Position numbers and translations under genes: made by a program. Positions 11,795 through 25,048 of a stretch of DNA of 64,000 nt are shown one piece after another (position 1 is the first letter of the stretch; each line of letters opens with the position of its first letter). The DNA is from Hordeum vulgare subsp. vulgare. Lineage: Eukaryota > Streptophyta > Magnoliopsida > Poales > Poaceae. The notes beneath the pieces are model-generated. The model ran no database searches, was not told the origin of the DNA, and saw only the letters and a program-made list of their open reading frames with translations. The stretch lies in contig NC_058522.1 of NCBI RefSeq assembly GCF_904849725.1, positions 336,975,029 through 337,039,028 on the forward strand, written 5' to 3'.

Positions 11795-14700
11795 CACACT
11801 CAGTTTGGAAAGAAACTAGGGTTATAGAGCAACTCGGCAAACGAAGGCACATTCCAATTGATATCGAGGATATAATCTAGTGTCTGAGCATGCTTCAAGA
11901 ACTTAAGAATTTCCATATTCATCAAGGTTTACCAACATCCGTGCCAAGGATCCTGGTGACACATCATACTACCATGATGAATAATGGTGGAGGATGCGGA
12001 TGCAAAGGAAGACAACACTTGCTCAGATTTCACCTTAGCGATTCTGAGGGAACGAAATCTGGATAATCGACCAAGAGACATTTAGTACTCGGCTTCTAAT
12101 GTTCTCCTTGATGTAATAGAGTAACTCAACTTCTTGGTAACTATAACATCAAGTAAAGGTCGGAATTCGAGGCTTAAAAGGGTCCATGAGAAACAACTTC
12201 CAAAATAAGTCATACAAGGTCCTCATGGGGAGATGGCTAAGGTTGCTGATGCAGGATATTATAATATTAAGTCTTCCGGCTAGGTGTGTTAGCCATGACA
12301 TCACCTTACCGGGTTAAAGAGAGACCAATATTATAATTCTTGGAAAAGTTCCAACCATTATAACTGCCTGAGATTCAGCTGTGGTTGGTGACATGATGTT
12401 TCAGACTCAGCAGGTGTGAAAAGAAAGTTTGCAATACAAATCGACGAGATAACATTGCGAGATTCTCGGGAATGAACTACGGAAGACAACTCCAAAACAT
12501 GAGCTAGATTGCAAGTCCAGATGAACACACTCCAAGGCAATGCTGAGCACATGAAAATTCTTACAACAAAACACTACCGAGTTCTGGGTGGGAATCATCA
12601 TTGCGGATAATGAAGCCATGTGCAAGTCCGTCTGGTACCTTCAGGAATGGCACTTAACTTCTTTTCCTTGAACAAATCAATGAGTGGCTTGGTGTGCTAG
12701 GGAATACAGATGGAATGGAGGCAGACAACCTATCAAACCATTGCATACTTCGCACATGCATGACTGATTTGAGATAATTCCTGAGGAAGCAAAATAAACT
12801 TTTCTCTAACCATGGCGACAACTTGCTTCAAATACACATGAATTAGAGGAAGTCACTTCTTACACCTAACATATACCTCGTGATCGATACACGAAGACAA
12901 TGTCTACAAAGTTTCCAACACTAGCTTAATGTCCAACATAAGTTATGGAGAAGACAAAGGTGTTGCTAATGGGACCAACAACAGTTCATCAAAATATCCA
13001 TATAAATGGAATTCCACAACTATGTGAACAATATAATAGCATTGGTCAGATCAAAGAATATAATGGTGTACGCTCAAGGAAATCCAAGAGTAAGACACCG
13101 TTACAAAAATCTTTGGTTCTGAGTTTGATTTGACAATAGCCCATACTGAAATCAAAATTGAACAAGATAATATATGCAACAATTGATCACACGAATCAAC
13201 CGATGACAATACCAGCTTTCTTCAAGACTCACACGACAGGAAAGATATCCCTTTAAAATGATCTAAGTTTAGGCAAAGCTTTTATCTTCCAACTCTACAA
13301 GTTGTTGTTTAGCTTAACCAACTAGCTTAGGGTATCCAACACGGATTCTTGGAGAAGGGTGGCTTATAGGGAAACCAACTTGATCACGAGCTCTATCATA
13401 AAAGTCAGGAAACAACCTGGTAATACTTCCGAGAAGATATTCGGAAAATCACGAACTACCGATATGTTAATAAGCTTAGGAACAATCTCTCTTTTCATGG
13501 CAAGATGATATGATCAATAGAGCGAGGGACTGACACAGTCCTAACTCATTGATCGAAAAGTGCACCATGAAACATGGACTAGGTAGCACGGTCAATCTTA
13601 GGATGACGATTGAATCACCATCACCATAAGAGTGAAATTATTTTCCATTAGCTACCAAGCAATAACATTGCTAGGAGTATTCATTTCACACATCATGGTT
13701 CACTTGTCTATATTCCGGTAGAACCAACACGGAAACCAAGGGATGAATAATGATGTCGAGAAGTATCACTGCATCAAGAACTCATAAGAGATGGTGCAAT
13801 TCTCATGGCATTCTTGATAAAAGGAGGTAATACTCCAAGATAGAACAGAACAAAAGAAGGATTGGCATTTTGATCTGCGGAATACAACTACTTTGACCCA
13901 ATCCAAGGAATGGATGAGGTACTGGAGTTTGCTTCTCCCAGTCATTCTGAAATAGAACAACGTGACAGACCACAGGAATAATAGGCATCGACGACACGAA
14001 TGCACAACTACTCTTAACTATCCTCTCATAGATGAAGGTCAAAATACAACTAGATAGGGCCAACTCAAGAGCACATGATTTCTTGAGTTGGGCATGCATA
14101 GATTAGCATGTCAAACGAGTTCAACATAATTCTTCCAGATAACCCATGCAGAAGGGCGGAGTTGGCATAATCACAATATGGAGTAGAGAACTCATCACGA
14201 GCACTCCTGTTATGATCTTTAGTTCATCAAGAACTTCTGCCAGAGATGATCCATGGTGTTGGAAGAATGATATACCATGAACCTTGGGAACTACAACAAG
14301 GTTACTAATCATTCTAAGGGAACTAGCAATACTATCAACATAAGTGAGCAGGATGATCCTTTGGTTTCAGAACCCAGAAATGGAATACCTACTAACTAAA
14401 TAACATCACGGGATGTTTTCGAAAATGATGGCCAGAATTATCACACTAGAAACATAGAACACATCTAGACTACTGGGTGGTTTTCGGAGGTAACATGGTT
14501 TCGTAATACTTCAACAATTATGTCGAGGCAATAGGGTACCTCAACACAATGATTAGTGTGCTTTGTCTGGCCAAAATACATTATCTCGGTATGAGAGGAT
14601 TTGCAATTGCATCAGAGTTTTTAGAAACCTTGGAAAACTCGGACATCATAAGGGCATCACGGGCATGAAATATGAGGCAACCTGCAAGAAAACTGAAAAC

Positions 14701-14990
14701 ATAACAATTGAATTCTTATGGAGACACTGATCGAGGAAGACAACAACTTTTCTACAAGTCTTCAGCATAGTAACTCATCATCCTAATGAATAGATGACAA
14801 AGCCTAATTCTTAAACCCTGTAGAATAAGGAAGAGGATGACTCAGAATAAGAATGACACAAGGAAAGGAGTAAAAAGAACCTTATGTTCCCTTCCACAAA
14901 TAATTCCCTTATAACTAAAGAGTTGCTAGACTCAACATCGACCAGTTTGGCTTGGTTATCCTATAGGCAGTCAAGCTCTGATACCAAAGT
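11795..14990 (-). other. Interior of the large non-autonomous Gypsy element, main part
   Basis: About 3.2 kb of AT-rich interior between the nested element and the 5' LTR. Open frames reach only about 100 codons on either strand and I see no gag, protease, polymerase or integrase motif. This non-coding centre is the reason for calling the element LARD-like. The end nearest the LTR carries the primer-binding site (14975-14986). Confidence 0.7.
14975..14986 (-). other. Primer-binding site of the large Gypsy element
   Basis: The minus strand reads TGGTATCAGAGC four bases after the LTR end at 14991. This is the usual initiator-methionine tRNA primer-binding motif and shows that the LTR at 14991 onward is the 5' LTR of a minus-strand element. 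Confidence 0.85.
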
Positions 14991-16690
14991 TGTCGGGACC
15001 CCGATACTAAGTCAAAAGAACCCAGCCTATAACACACCACATCACTTTGCGGCCTCACGCATAGTAAACTCCACAACTGCCACCTTAGCTTGCCCGGGAC
15101 CGTTTGTGTCTTTTGGCTCACCTATATGAATGTGTCACTAGCATTCAAACGACAAAGAACCCGGGTCGACATGACTAGTTATAAACCCAAGTGGTACATC
15201 CGTACAGGGATAGGCATACATAACCCAGCAAAGCAGGTGTCAGCCATCAGCATGTGTAGACGAGTCGTAGCAAGCTACAAGGACTCCATTACACCGCGTG
15301 ACATTTCCCCGAAGGGATAGACACATCAGCAAAGAAGGATACATGCCGGTCAATCAATGTGTCTGGAGGAGTAGCAAGCTACCAAAGCTCGGTGGAAGCA
15401 CAAAGAGGAACTTCCCCGTAAAGAGTACCACTAAAGGCACACAATTAGGTGTCGAATCCCACACGTACAATGCATTTCATAACATACACACAATATGTAC
15501 GATATGTGTAGATACAACATGGCATCACAACATAACTCTATGACTCAAGCTTTTATTAAGGACTTATAAGAGTCAACATAGTATTATATTACAAGCAGGG
15601 GATCTCGTGACCTGACACTCAAGTCATACAAACATCAAGCATAAGCAAAACATGTCTGGGTACAGACATCTACTAAAAATGGATGGAGGATCCTGAAAAG
15701 CTACCACGACCCTAACAAAGGAACCAGACCTCTGTCTGGGATTCCCAAGCTATTCCGGTCAACATCGAACACATCTTGTAGAAACCTTTAATGAGACTAA
15801 AATCTTCTCTGCAAAACATAAATAAAGCAATTGTGAGTACAAAGGTACTCAGCAAGACTTACATTAGAACTATCTACATATGCATCAGTATCAATGAAGG
15901 GATTGTGGGGTTTGATTGCAGCAAGCCAGCTTTGACTCTTGGGTAACCTATACTACGACTACAAGTTCTTTCTTTGAGATGGGATAGCACACACGAGTCC
16001 CATATTCACCAATCAATACACCACTATGGATCCACTCTCGTCTCCCTACGAGAAGCTCATCCATAGCACTCACACTTTCTCTTGCATGTTTTAGAGTATC
16101 CATTTAAATTGTCTATGTACCACGTAATGTTTCCAAGTAGTCCATATCCGAGGACGCGGCTATTCGAACAGATTGATTCACCCTGCAGGGGTATACATCT
16201 TCACACATGTTCTCACCACTTAGCACCATATGCACGTCATGCATGTCGACAACCTTCAAGCGGAAGCACTGGCGTGGTTGTCGGCCACGACCGTTAACCA
16301 CACAAGACCCTAGTCCAGGTTTATCGCCTATTTGAGAATGAACCCGCAAGGAAGTCCGGCCTTGGTTTCCTCTACGGCCCCAAACGATGTGCGCAGGGTT
16401 CCCAAGCCCACCATCCGGGTGACACTTGGTACACCGTGCCACTATGTATCTACCGCACTGAAGCCTACCCCATCGGGCAGAGCTAAACACGGCCGCCAAC
16501 ACTTTTCCTACAAACACCAGAAACTAGTTGCAACTCCTGGACAAAGATCTAGGAGATTAATAAGCCGAGAGAGGTCGAGTTACTGGAGCCCAATGTGTGG
16601 TAGTGTCTTGTCTTGGATAACATACACATAACTCAATTCTTAAGGACGATCCCAATGAGACAACCCACCATGTACTCCTACATGGCGTCT

Positions 16691-18197
16691 TGATACATCC
16701 ATTTTGCATCATGCTTTTATGTTGATATTTACCGCTTTATGGGCTGTTATTACACTTCACAGTACAATACTTATGCCTTTTCTCTCTTATTTTATAAGGT
16801 TTACATGAAGAGGGAGAATGGTGGCAGCTGGAATTCTGGTATGAAAAAGGAGCAACTTTGATATACCTATTCTGCGCGACTCCAAAAGCCGTGAAAATCA
16901 ACGAGGAATTATTTTGGATTTTATAAAAAATACCGAGCGAAAGAAGTACCAGAGGGGAGCCACCAGGAGGCCACAAGCCTGCCAGGCGCAACCTATCCCC
17001 CTGGCCGCGCCTAGGTGGCTTGTGGGCCCCCTATGGCCCCTCTGGCTCCCATCTTTTGCTATAAGGAGGGTTTCGTTCCAGAAAAAATCAAAAGGAGGCT
17101 TTCTGGAGGAATCACGAACTTGAGCAGAACCAATCTAGAGCTCCGGCAAGGCCGTCCTGGCTAGGAAACTTCCCTCCCGAAGGGGGAAATCATCGCCATC
17201 GTCATCACCAACACTCCTCTCATCGGAGGGCTCATCACCATCAACATCTTCGTCAGCACCATCTCATCTCCAAACCCTAGTTCATCTCTTGTAACCAATC
17301 TCCGTCTCGCGACTCCGATTGGTACTTGTAAGGTTGCTAGTAGTGTTAATTACTCTTCGTAGTTGATGCTAGTTGAATTACTCGGTGGAAGATCATATGT
17401 TCAGATCTCTAATGCTATTCAATACCTCTCTGGTCATGAACATAATTATGCTTTGTGAGTAGTCACTTTTGTTCTTGAGGACATGGGATAAGTCTTGCTA
17501 TAAGTAGTCATGTGAATTTGGTATTCGTTCGATATTTTGATGCGTTGTATGTTGTCTTTCCTCTAGTGGTGTTATGTGAACGTCGACTACATAACACTTC
17601 ACCATTATTTGGGCCTAGAGGAAGGCATTGGGAAGTAATAAGTAGATGATGGGTTGCTAGAGTGACAGAAGCTTAAACCCTAGTTTATGCGTTGCTTCGT
17701 AAGGGGCTGATTTGGATCCACTAGTTTAATGCTATGGTTAGACTTTGTCTTAATTCTTCTTTCGTAGTTGCAGATGCTTGCGAGAGGGGTTAATCATAAA
17801 TGGGATTTTTGTCCAAGCAAGGGCAGCACCCAATCACCGTTCCACCCACATATCAAACTATCAAAGTAGCGAACGTGAATCACATGAACATGATGAAAAC
17901 TAGCTTAACAGAAATTCCCATGTGTACTCGGGAGCACTTCACCTCCTATAAGAGTTTGTCCAGGTTTGTCCCTTCTACAAAAGGGATTGGGCCACTTTGC
18001 TGCACCTTTGTTACTATTGTTACTTGCTACTTGCTACGAATCATCTTATCACACAACTATCTGTTACCCATAATTTCAGTGATTGCACAGAATACCTTGC
18101 TGAAAACCACTTGTGAGTTCCTTCTCCTCCTCATTGGGTTCGACACTATTACTTATCGAAAGTACTACGATAGATCCCCTACACTTGTGGGTCATCA
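16691..18197 (+). repeat. 5' LTR of the Fatima-like element
   Basis: A 1507-bp LTR. A long imperfect inverted repeat spans about 16949-17046 (CCAGAGGGGAGCCACC pairing with GGTGGCTTGTGGGCCCC and GGCCCCTCTGG), followed by CTATAAGG near 17061, a plausible TATA-type promoter element. Confidence 0.92.
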
Positions 18198-18208
18198 AGA
18201 CTCTTTTC

Positions 18209-18226
18209 TGGCGCCGTTGCCAGGGA
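18209..18226 (+). other. Primer-binding site of the Fatima-like element
   Basis: TGGCGCCGTTGCCAGGGA lies 11 bp after the 5' LTR. It differs at one base from the site at 6490-6507. Confidence 0.87.
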
Positions 18227-18303
18227 GTGAAGCGCCTTTGGTAAGTGGAATTTGGTAAGGAAATATTTATATAGAGTGTTGAAATTTATTGTCACTTGTC
18301 ATT

Positions 18304-19955
18304 ATGGAAACTAATCCTTTGAGGAGCTTGTCCGGGGTATCTTCTCCTCAAACGGAAGCAAAAGGATTTGCTCCTCAACCTACTGCACCTACTGAAAATA
18401 TTTGTTATGAAATTCCTTCGGGTATGCTAGAGAAACTGTTGGCTAATCCTTTTACAGGAGATGGAACATCACATCTCGACTTGCATCTAATCTATGTAGA
18501 TGAAGTTTGTGGTTTATTTAAGCTTGTAGGTTTGCCCGAGGATGAGGTCAAGAAGAAGGTCTTTCCCTTATCTTTGGAGGATAAAGCATTGACATGGTAT
18601 AGGCTATGTGATGATACTGGATCATGGAACTACAACCGATTGAAATTGTAATTTCATCAAAAGTTTTATCCTATGCATTTGGTACATCGTGATCGGAATT
18701 ATATCTATAACTTTTGGCCTCGTGATAGAGAAAGTATCGCTCAAGCTTGGGGAGGCTTAATTCAATGTTATATTCGTGCCCCAACCATGAGCTCTCGAGA
18801 GAAATTATTATTCAGAACTTTTATGCTCGGCTTTCTCATGATAATCGCACCATGCTTGACACTTCTTGTACCGGTTCTTTTATGAAGAGAGATATTGACT
18901 TCAAATGGAATTTATTGGAAAGAATTAAACGCAACTCTGAATATAGGGAGTTTGATGAAGGTAAGGAGTCAGGTATTAATCTTAAGTTCGATTGCGTTAA
19001 ATCCTTTGTTGAAACAAATACTTTTTGTGATTTTAGCGCTAAACATGGACTTGACTCTGAGATAGTAGCTTCATTACGTGAATGTTTTGCTGCTTATATT
19101 AATCTCCCTAAAGAGAAGTGGTTTAAATATAATCCTCCCATAGAAGTCAATGTAGTTAAACCCAATCCGGTTGAAGAGAAAGTCATTGCTTATAATGATC
19201 CTATTGTTCCTAGTGCTTACATTGAGAAACCACCTTCTCCTGTTAGAATAAAGGATCATTCTAAAGTTTCAACTGTGATACGTAGGGGCTACATTAGAAC
19301 ACCTACACCCCCTGAGCAAATTAGAGTTGAACCTAGCATTGCTATTATCAAAGACCTCCTGTCCGAAAATGTTGATCGCCATGATATTCACTTTTGTGAA
19401 GGTGCTGCTAGAATTGCTAAACCTCATGCTAGAGACAAACATAGGCCTGTTGTTGGCACGCCTGTTGTTTCTGTTAAGATAGGAGATCATTGTTATCATG
19501 ATTTATGTGACGTGGGTGCTAGTGTTAGTGCAATACCTCAATCTTTATATGATGAAATTAAAGACGAGATTGCACCTGTCGAGATGGAACCTATTGATGT
19601 CACTATTCAGCTTGCCAACAGAGATACTATCTGCCCTTTGGGAATTGTTATAGATGTTGAAGTCTTGTGTGGCAAAACTAAGTATCCTGCTGATTTTCTC
19701 GTTCTTGCTACCACACAAGATAGCTTTTGTCCCGTCATAGTTGGCAGACCTTTCCTCAATACTGTCAATGCTCATATTGACTGTGAGAAGCAAACTATCA
19801 ATGTTGGCTTTGAAGGTGTGTCACATGAATTCAATTTCTCCAAGTTTGGTAGACAACCTCATGAAAAAGAATTGTCTAGTAAGGATGAAATTATTGCCCT
19901 ATCTTCTATTGCTAGCCTGTTATTATTAGTGCTAGCCTTTCAGAGCATGAAGTAA
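18304..19955 (+). pseudogene. gag: gag-protease pseudogene of the Fatima-like Gypsy element
   Basis: Gag forms the particle; the protease matures the polyprotein. The likely start is ATG 18304 (METNPLRSLSG). Residues 30-115 contain the capsid-like segment (GDGTSHLDLHLIYVDEV, FPLSLEDKALTWYRL). An in-frame TAA is at 18649-18651, and a frameshift near 18745 moves the reading into the frame that stays open to 19955. The aspartic protease is in the second half: catalytic CDVGAS at about 19506-19523 and the conserved IVGRPFL near 19738, with a normal DxG core. A second frameshift near 19920 separates it from pol. No CCHC knuckle was seen. Two frame lesions and one nonsense codon make this non-functional. 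Confidence 0.85.
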
Positions 19956-22846
19956 AGAAATTATTGAAAACTCTGAGGAAGCACCGTGCTGCTATTGGAT
20001 ATACTCTTGATGATCTTAAGAGCATTAGTCCCACTCTATGCCAGCACAAAGTTAAAACCGATCCTGATTCCAAACCAGTTGCCGATCATCAATGGAGATT
20101 AAATCCTAAGATGAAAGAGGTAGTAAGAAACGAAATACTAAAGCTCCTGGAAGCAGGTATTATCTATCCTGTTGCTCATAGTGATTGGGTAAGTCCGGTG
20201 CATTGCGTCCCTAAGAAGGGAGGTATTACAGTTGTCCCTAATGATAAAGATGAATTGATCCCATAGAGGATTATTACTGGCTATAGGATGGTGATTGATT
20301 TTAGGAAATTGAATAAACCCACTAGGAAAGATTATTACCCTTTTCCTTTTATTGACCAAATGCTAGAAAGATTGTCTAAACACACACACTTTTGCTTTCT
20401 AGATGGTTATTCTGGTTCCTCCCAAATACCTTTTGCATAATCTGATCAGGAGAAAACCACTTTTACCTGCCCTTTCGGTACCTTTGCTTACAGACGTATG
20501 CCTTTTGTCTTATGTAATGCACCTGCTACCTTTCAAAGATGTATGATGGCTATATTCTCTAACTTCTGTGAAAAGATTGTTGAGGTTCTCATGGATGACT
20601 TCTCCGTTTACGGGTCTTCTTTTGATGATTGCCTCAGCAACCTTGATCGAGTTTTCCAGAGATGTAAAGATGCCAACCTTGTCTTGAATTGGGAGAAGTG
20701 CCACTTTATGGTTAATGAAGGCATCGTCCTAGGACATAAAATTTCTGAAAGAGGTATTGAAATCGATAAGGCTAAGGTTGATGCGATCGAGAAAATGCCA
20801 TGCCCTACAGACATTAAAGGTATAAAAAGTTTCCTTGGTCATGCTGGTTTCTATAGAAGGTTCATTAAGGACTTTTCTACGATTTTTAGGCCTCTTACCA
20901 ATCTCTTGCAAAAGGATATTCCTTTTGTTTTTGACGATGATTGTGTGGAAGCCTTTGAAATACTTAAGAAGGCCTTGATAACTGCACCTATTGTTAAACC
21001 ACCTGATTGGAACTTACCTTTTGAAATTATGTGTGATGCTAGTGATTATGCTGTTGGTGCTGTTCTAGGACAAAGAGTTGACAAGAAATTGAATGTTATT
21101 CATTATGCTAGTAAAACTCTAGACAGTGCCCAAAGAAACTATGCTACTTCTGAAAAGGAATTTTTAGTAGTCGTGTTTGCATGTGAAAAGTTCAGATCTT
21201 ATATTGTTGATTCCCAGGTTACTATTCACACTGATCATGCTGCTATTAAGTATATCATGGAAAAGAAAGATGCTAAACCTAGACTTATCAGATGGGTTCT
21301 CTTTCTACAAGAATTTGATTTGCATGTTGTTGATAGGAAGGGTGCTGAGAACCCCGTAGCAGATAACTGTTCTAGGTTGGAGAATGTTCTTGGTGACCCA
21401 CAACCTATTGATGATAGCTTTCCTGATGAGCAACTGAATGTCATCAATACTTCACGTAGTACACCGTGGTATGCTGATTATGCAAATTATATTGTTGCCA
21501 TATATATACCACCTAGTTTCACATACCAGTAAAAGAAGAAATTCTTCTTTGATTTGAGACATTACTTCTGGGATGATCCTCACCTTTATAAGGAAGGAGT
21601 AGATGGTGTTATTAGACGTTGTGTACCTGAGCATGAATAGGGACAGATCCTACAGAAGTGTCACTCCGAGGCTTACGGAGGACATCATGCGGGAGATAGA
21701 ACTGCACACAAGGTATTGCAATCAGGTTTCTATTGGCCTACTCTCTTCAAGGATGCCCATAAGTTTGTCTTGGCTTGTGATGAATGTAAAAGAATAGGTA
21801 ATATTAGTAAACGTCAGGAAATGCCTATGAATTTTTCACTTGTCATTGAACCATTTGATGTTTGGGTTTTTGATTATATGGGACCTTTTCCAAAGTCCAA
21901 CGGGTATACTCATATCCTAGTTGCTGTTGATTACGTTACTAAGTGGGTTGAAGCTATCCCAACTAGTAGTGCTGATCATAACACCTCTATTAGGATGCTT
22001 ACAGAAGTTATTTTCCCTAGATTTGGAGTCCCTATATATCTAATGACTGATGGTGCTTCACATTTTATTCATGGTGCTTTCCGTAAAACGCTTGCTAAGT
22101 ATGATGTCAACCATAGAATTGCATCTCCCTATCATCCTCAGTCCAGTGGTCAAGTAGAGCTAAGTAATAGAGAGATTAAACTAATTCTGCAAAAGACTGT
22201 TAATAGGTCTAGAAAGAATTGGTCTAAGAAGCTTGATGATGCATTGTGGGCTTATCGAACTGCTTATAAGAATCCCATGGGCATGTCTCCGTACAAAATG
22301 GTTTACGGTAAAGCATGTCATTGACCTCTTGAGCTAGAACATAAGACTTGTTGGGCAATCAAAGAGCTCAACTTTGATTTCAAACTTGCTGGTGAGAAGA
22401 GGTTATTTGATATTAGCTCACTTGATGAATGGAGAAGTCAGGCATATGAAAATGCCAAGTTGTTCAAAGAAAAAGTTAAGAGGTGGCATGATAAAAGGAT
22501 ACAAAAACGTGAGTTCAATGTAGGTGATTATGTCTTGCTATACAATTCTCGTTTAAGACTTTTTGCAGGCGAGCTTCTCTCTAAATGGGAAGGTCCTTAC
22601 ATTATCGAGGAAGTATATCGTTCCGGTGCCATCAAGATCAACAACACGGAAGATAATTTTCCGAGAGTGGTAAATGGGCAAAGAATCAAGTATTACATCT
22701 CACGTACTCCCATAAATGTTGAAACCAATGTTATTAATACCATAACTTCGGAGGAGTACATAAGGGATATTTATCAGCCTGTTTCAGACTCCAAAAACGA
22801 AGAGGTATGTGATTCAATAAGTAAACCAACTCCAAAACATTTCTAG
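19921..22846 (+). pseudogene. pol: Reverse transcriptase-RNase H-integrase pseudogene (Gypsy)
   Basis: The three enzymes copy genomic RNA into DNA and insert it. The frame is collinear from about 19921 to 22846 with in-frame stops at 20264, 20438, 21530, 21638 and 22322 and no frameshift seen between 19964 and 22846. Reverse transcriptase: GITVVPNDKDELIP near 20221, [22 protein letters not shown] near 20474, catalytic LMDD at about 20588-20599. RNase [18 protein letters not shown] near 21020 and HTDHAAIKY near 21228. Integrase: zinc-binding HHCC region at about 21670-21790, then the D, D and E positions near 21872, 22048 and 22156 ([26 protein letters not shown]). The last part resembles the usual C-terminal DNA-binding segment. 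Loss is mainly by point nonsense mutation. Confidence 0.9.
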
Positions 22847-23132
22847 TAGCAATTTTTCTTTGTTTTGGATTTTTTAGAAAAATAGAAAAAATTAAAGAAG
22901 TCCGAAAAGCGCACGAGGAGGCGACAGGCCTGCCAGGCGCGGCCTACCCCCCTAGCCATGCCTGGGTGGTTTGTGGGCACCTCGTGTGCCTCCCAGACTC
23001 CGTTTTCTTGCGGAGTACTCCTTTTGGTCGAGAAAAATTCATTATATAATCTCCCGAAAGGTCTGACCCTCGTATCACGCAAATATCCTCTTTTTCGTTT
23101 CGAGCCTGTTTCTGCTGCAAATTTAGAGCAAG
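22847..23132 (+). other. Spacer between pol and aORF with an LTR-like hairpin
   Basis: After the pol stop, the stretch about 22905-22995 has GCACGAGG pairing with CCTCGTGTGC and a GC-rich centre (CAGGCCTGCCAGGCGCGGCC, then GCCTGGGTGGTTTGTGGGC). It closely resembles the hairpin in this element's own LTR (about 16960-17035). It is followed by a pyrimidine-rich and AT-rich stretch before the ATG at 23133. It may be a leader for the downstream ORF. Confidence 0.55.
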
Positions 23133-23548
23133 ATGTCTTCTCAAGATTCAGAGGGGGAGAGCTATGTGGTCGATTACCTTGCTAACCCCAAGGTCTATGG
23201 GGACTTGGATCATTATGGTGTACCGCTGATAAGGAAGAAGATTATGATCTCAAGGGGAAGGAAGGAACAAGTTCCGATGAAGAGGAGGCTCCTCTACCCC
23301 AATCTGGAAACACACATGTGGAGTTCAAGAAGTCAAGCCTCCCTGACTCAAGGAAGAAGCCTAAGATTTTCTTTACCTCTTCTCTTCTTTTGCAGGAGAG
23401 TAAGCAAGAATTATGCCAAAGGGTGTTGAGGCTTGAAGAGGAAATTAACAATCTGAAGGAGCAGAATTTTGTGTTCAAGAGGAAATTAAACGAGTTCAAG
23501 AACTCTGCAACAACTCCACCACCATCACCTTCGAAGGAAGACAACTAA
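23133..23548 (+). pseudogene. aORF downstream of pol in the Fatima-like element, frameshifted
   Basis: This small coding region lies between pol and the 3' non-coding tail. It starts with ATG 23133 (MSSQDSEGESYVVDYLANPK) and needs a frame change near 23233 to continue to the stop at 23546-23548. The second half is charged and predicted coiled coil by eye (LRLEEEINNLKEQNFVFKRK), ending in a Pro/Ser tail (TTPPPSPSKEDN). A tail of similar composition is found in the second Fatima-like copy at 63862-64000. A good 3' splice-site consensus (pyrimidine tract, then TGCAG) ends at 23395 inside it. Plant Gypsy elements can carry additional ORFs at this place, but the function of this one is unknown. 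Confidence 0.6.
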
Positions 23549-25034
23549 GCACGGATATGGGCAATCCCCTTTGCTTGTGCCAAGCTTGGGGGAGTTGCCC
23601 CGGTATCGTATCACCATCACCTCTTTTGCCTTTACCTTTTTCTTAGTTCGATCCTTTTTGGTTTTATCTTTCTCGAGTAGAATAAAGTTCTTAGTATGAT
23701 CTAAGCTTGAGTTTTGCTTTGTGTTACCCCCAATATATTCGAGCCCTTGAGTCATATAATAAAGAGTGTTTTAGTTAAGGGCCTTGCCTCATGCCATGAT
23801 CAAAATAAAAGAATAATAAGAGAACAAAATCATGAAAGATCATGTAATGATCTTATGGGAAGTGATGGCTTCACATATAAAAAGAATGTTGATTGAAACT
23901 TGTTGTGGGTGGACAAACGTAGACCTTGGTCATTGTTGCAATTAATAGGAAGTAATAAAGAATGAGAGGTTCACATATAAATATATCATCTTTGACACCA
24001 TCTATGATTGTGAACACTCACTAAACTATTACATGCTTAGAAGTAGATGTTGGACAAGGAAGACAACATAATGAATTATGTTTGCTTGGTTACGAATAAT
24101 GTTATATGACTAGAGATCCCTTAGCATATGACGACTGCTTCCACCTCATATCAGCCAAAACTTCTGCACTAAGTAGAGATACTACTTGTGCATCCATAAG
24201 CCTTCAACCCAATTTTGCCATGAGAGTCCACCATACCTACCTATGGATTGAAGAAGATCCCTCAAGTAAGTTGTCATCGGTGTGTCAAAAATAAGCTTTG
24301 TACGAACCTGTGATGAGGAAGACATAAAAGCGATAGACTGCATAATAAAGTTCTTTATCACAGGAGGCAATATAAAGTGACGTTCCTTCACACTAGGAGG
24401 TCACACATCCAAACCTCAAAAGCGCATGACAACCTCTCCTTCCCTCTGCAAAGGGCCCATCTTGTACCTTTACTTTTTGTCCTTAAAAGAGTCATGGTGA
24501 TCGACACCAATTCCTTATTTCGCCTTTATCTTGGCTAACGTCATGTTCTAGGGAAAGATCTATATTCATATGTCAACTTGGAAGTAAGTATCCATGAATT
24601 ATTATTGTTGACATTACCCTTGAGGTAAGTAGTTGGGAGGCGAAACTGTAAGCCCCTATCTTTCCTTGTGTCCAACTGAAACTTTGATCTCATGAGTACG
24701 ACGTGAGTTTTAGCAATTGTAGAAGACGAAAGGATGATTGAGTATGTGGATTTGCTTTACAAGCTCTTATTTGACTCTTTCCGATGTTATGATAAATTGC
24801 AATTGCTTCAATGATTAAAGGCTATTGGTTGTTAATTCGCAATAAGGTTCTTGATACATACTTTACTTTGTGAAGAAATTGTCACTTTAGCATAAGAGAT
24901 TATATGACGATATTGCTGTTCTGATTATGATCATGATGCCTGCATGTCCGTATTTTGTTTTATCGACACCTCTATCTCTAAAAATGTGGGCATATTTATT
25001 GATCTCGGCTTTCGCTTGAGGAAAAGCGAGGTCT
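23549..25034 (+). other. 3' non-coding tail of the Fatima-like element
   Basis: About 1.5 kb without a supported gene. A PPT-like AAGCTTGGGGGAGTTG (23582-23597) lies right after the aORF. Parts near 24150-24300 and 24640-24720 match, in reverse complement, 63100-63260 and 62670-62760 in the second Fatima-like element, so this is conserved element tail. Confidence 0.65.
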
Positions 25035-25048
25035 AAGCTTGGGGGAGT
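25035..25048 (+). other. Polypurine tract of the Fatima-like element
   Basis: AAGCTTGGGGGAGT abuts the 3' LTR start at 25049. The identical purine core occurs at 23582. Confidence 0.8.

Noticed and set aside
14975..14986. tRNA gene fragment
   Set aside because: The match is only the 12-bp primer-binding site next to an LTR; no cloverleaf can be formed.
19074..21447. Minus-strand frames opposite the Fatima-like gag-pol
   Set aside because: Shadows of the real plus-strand gag-pol reading.
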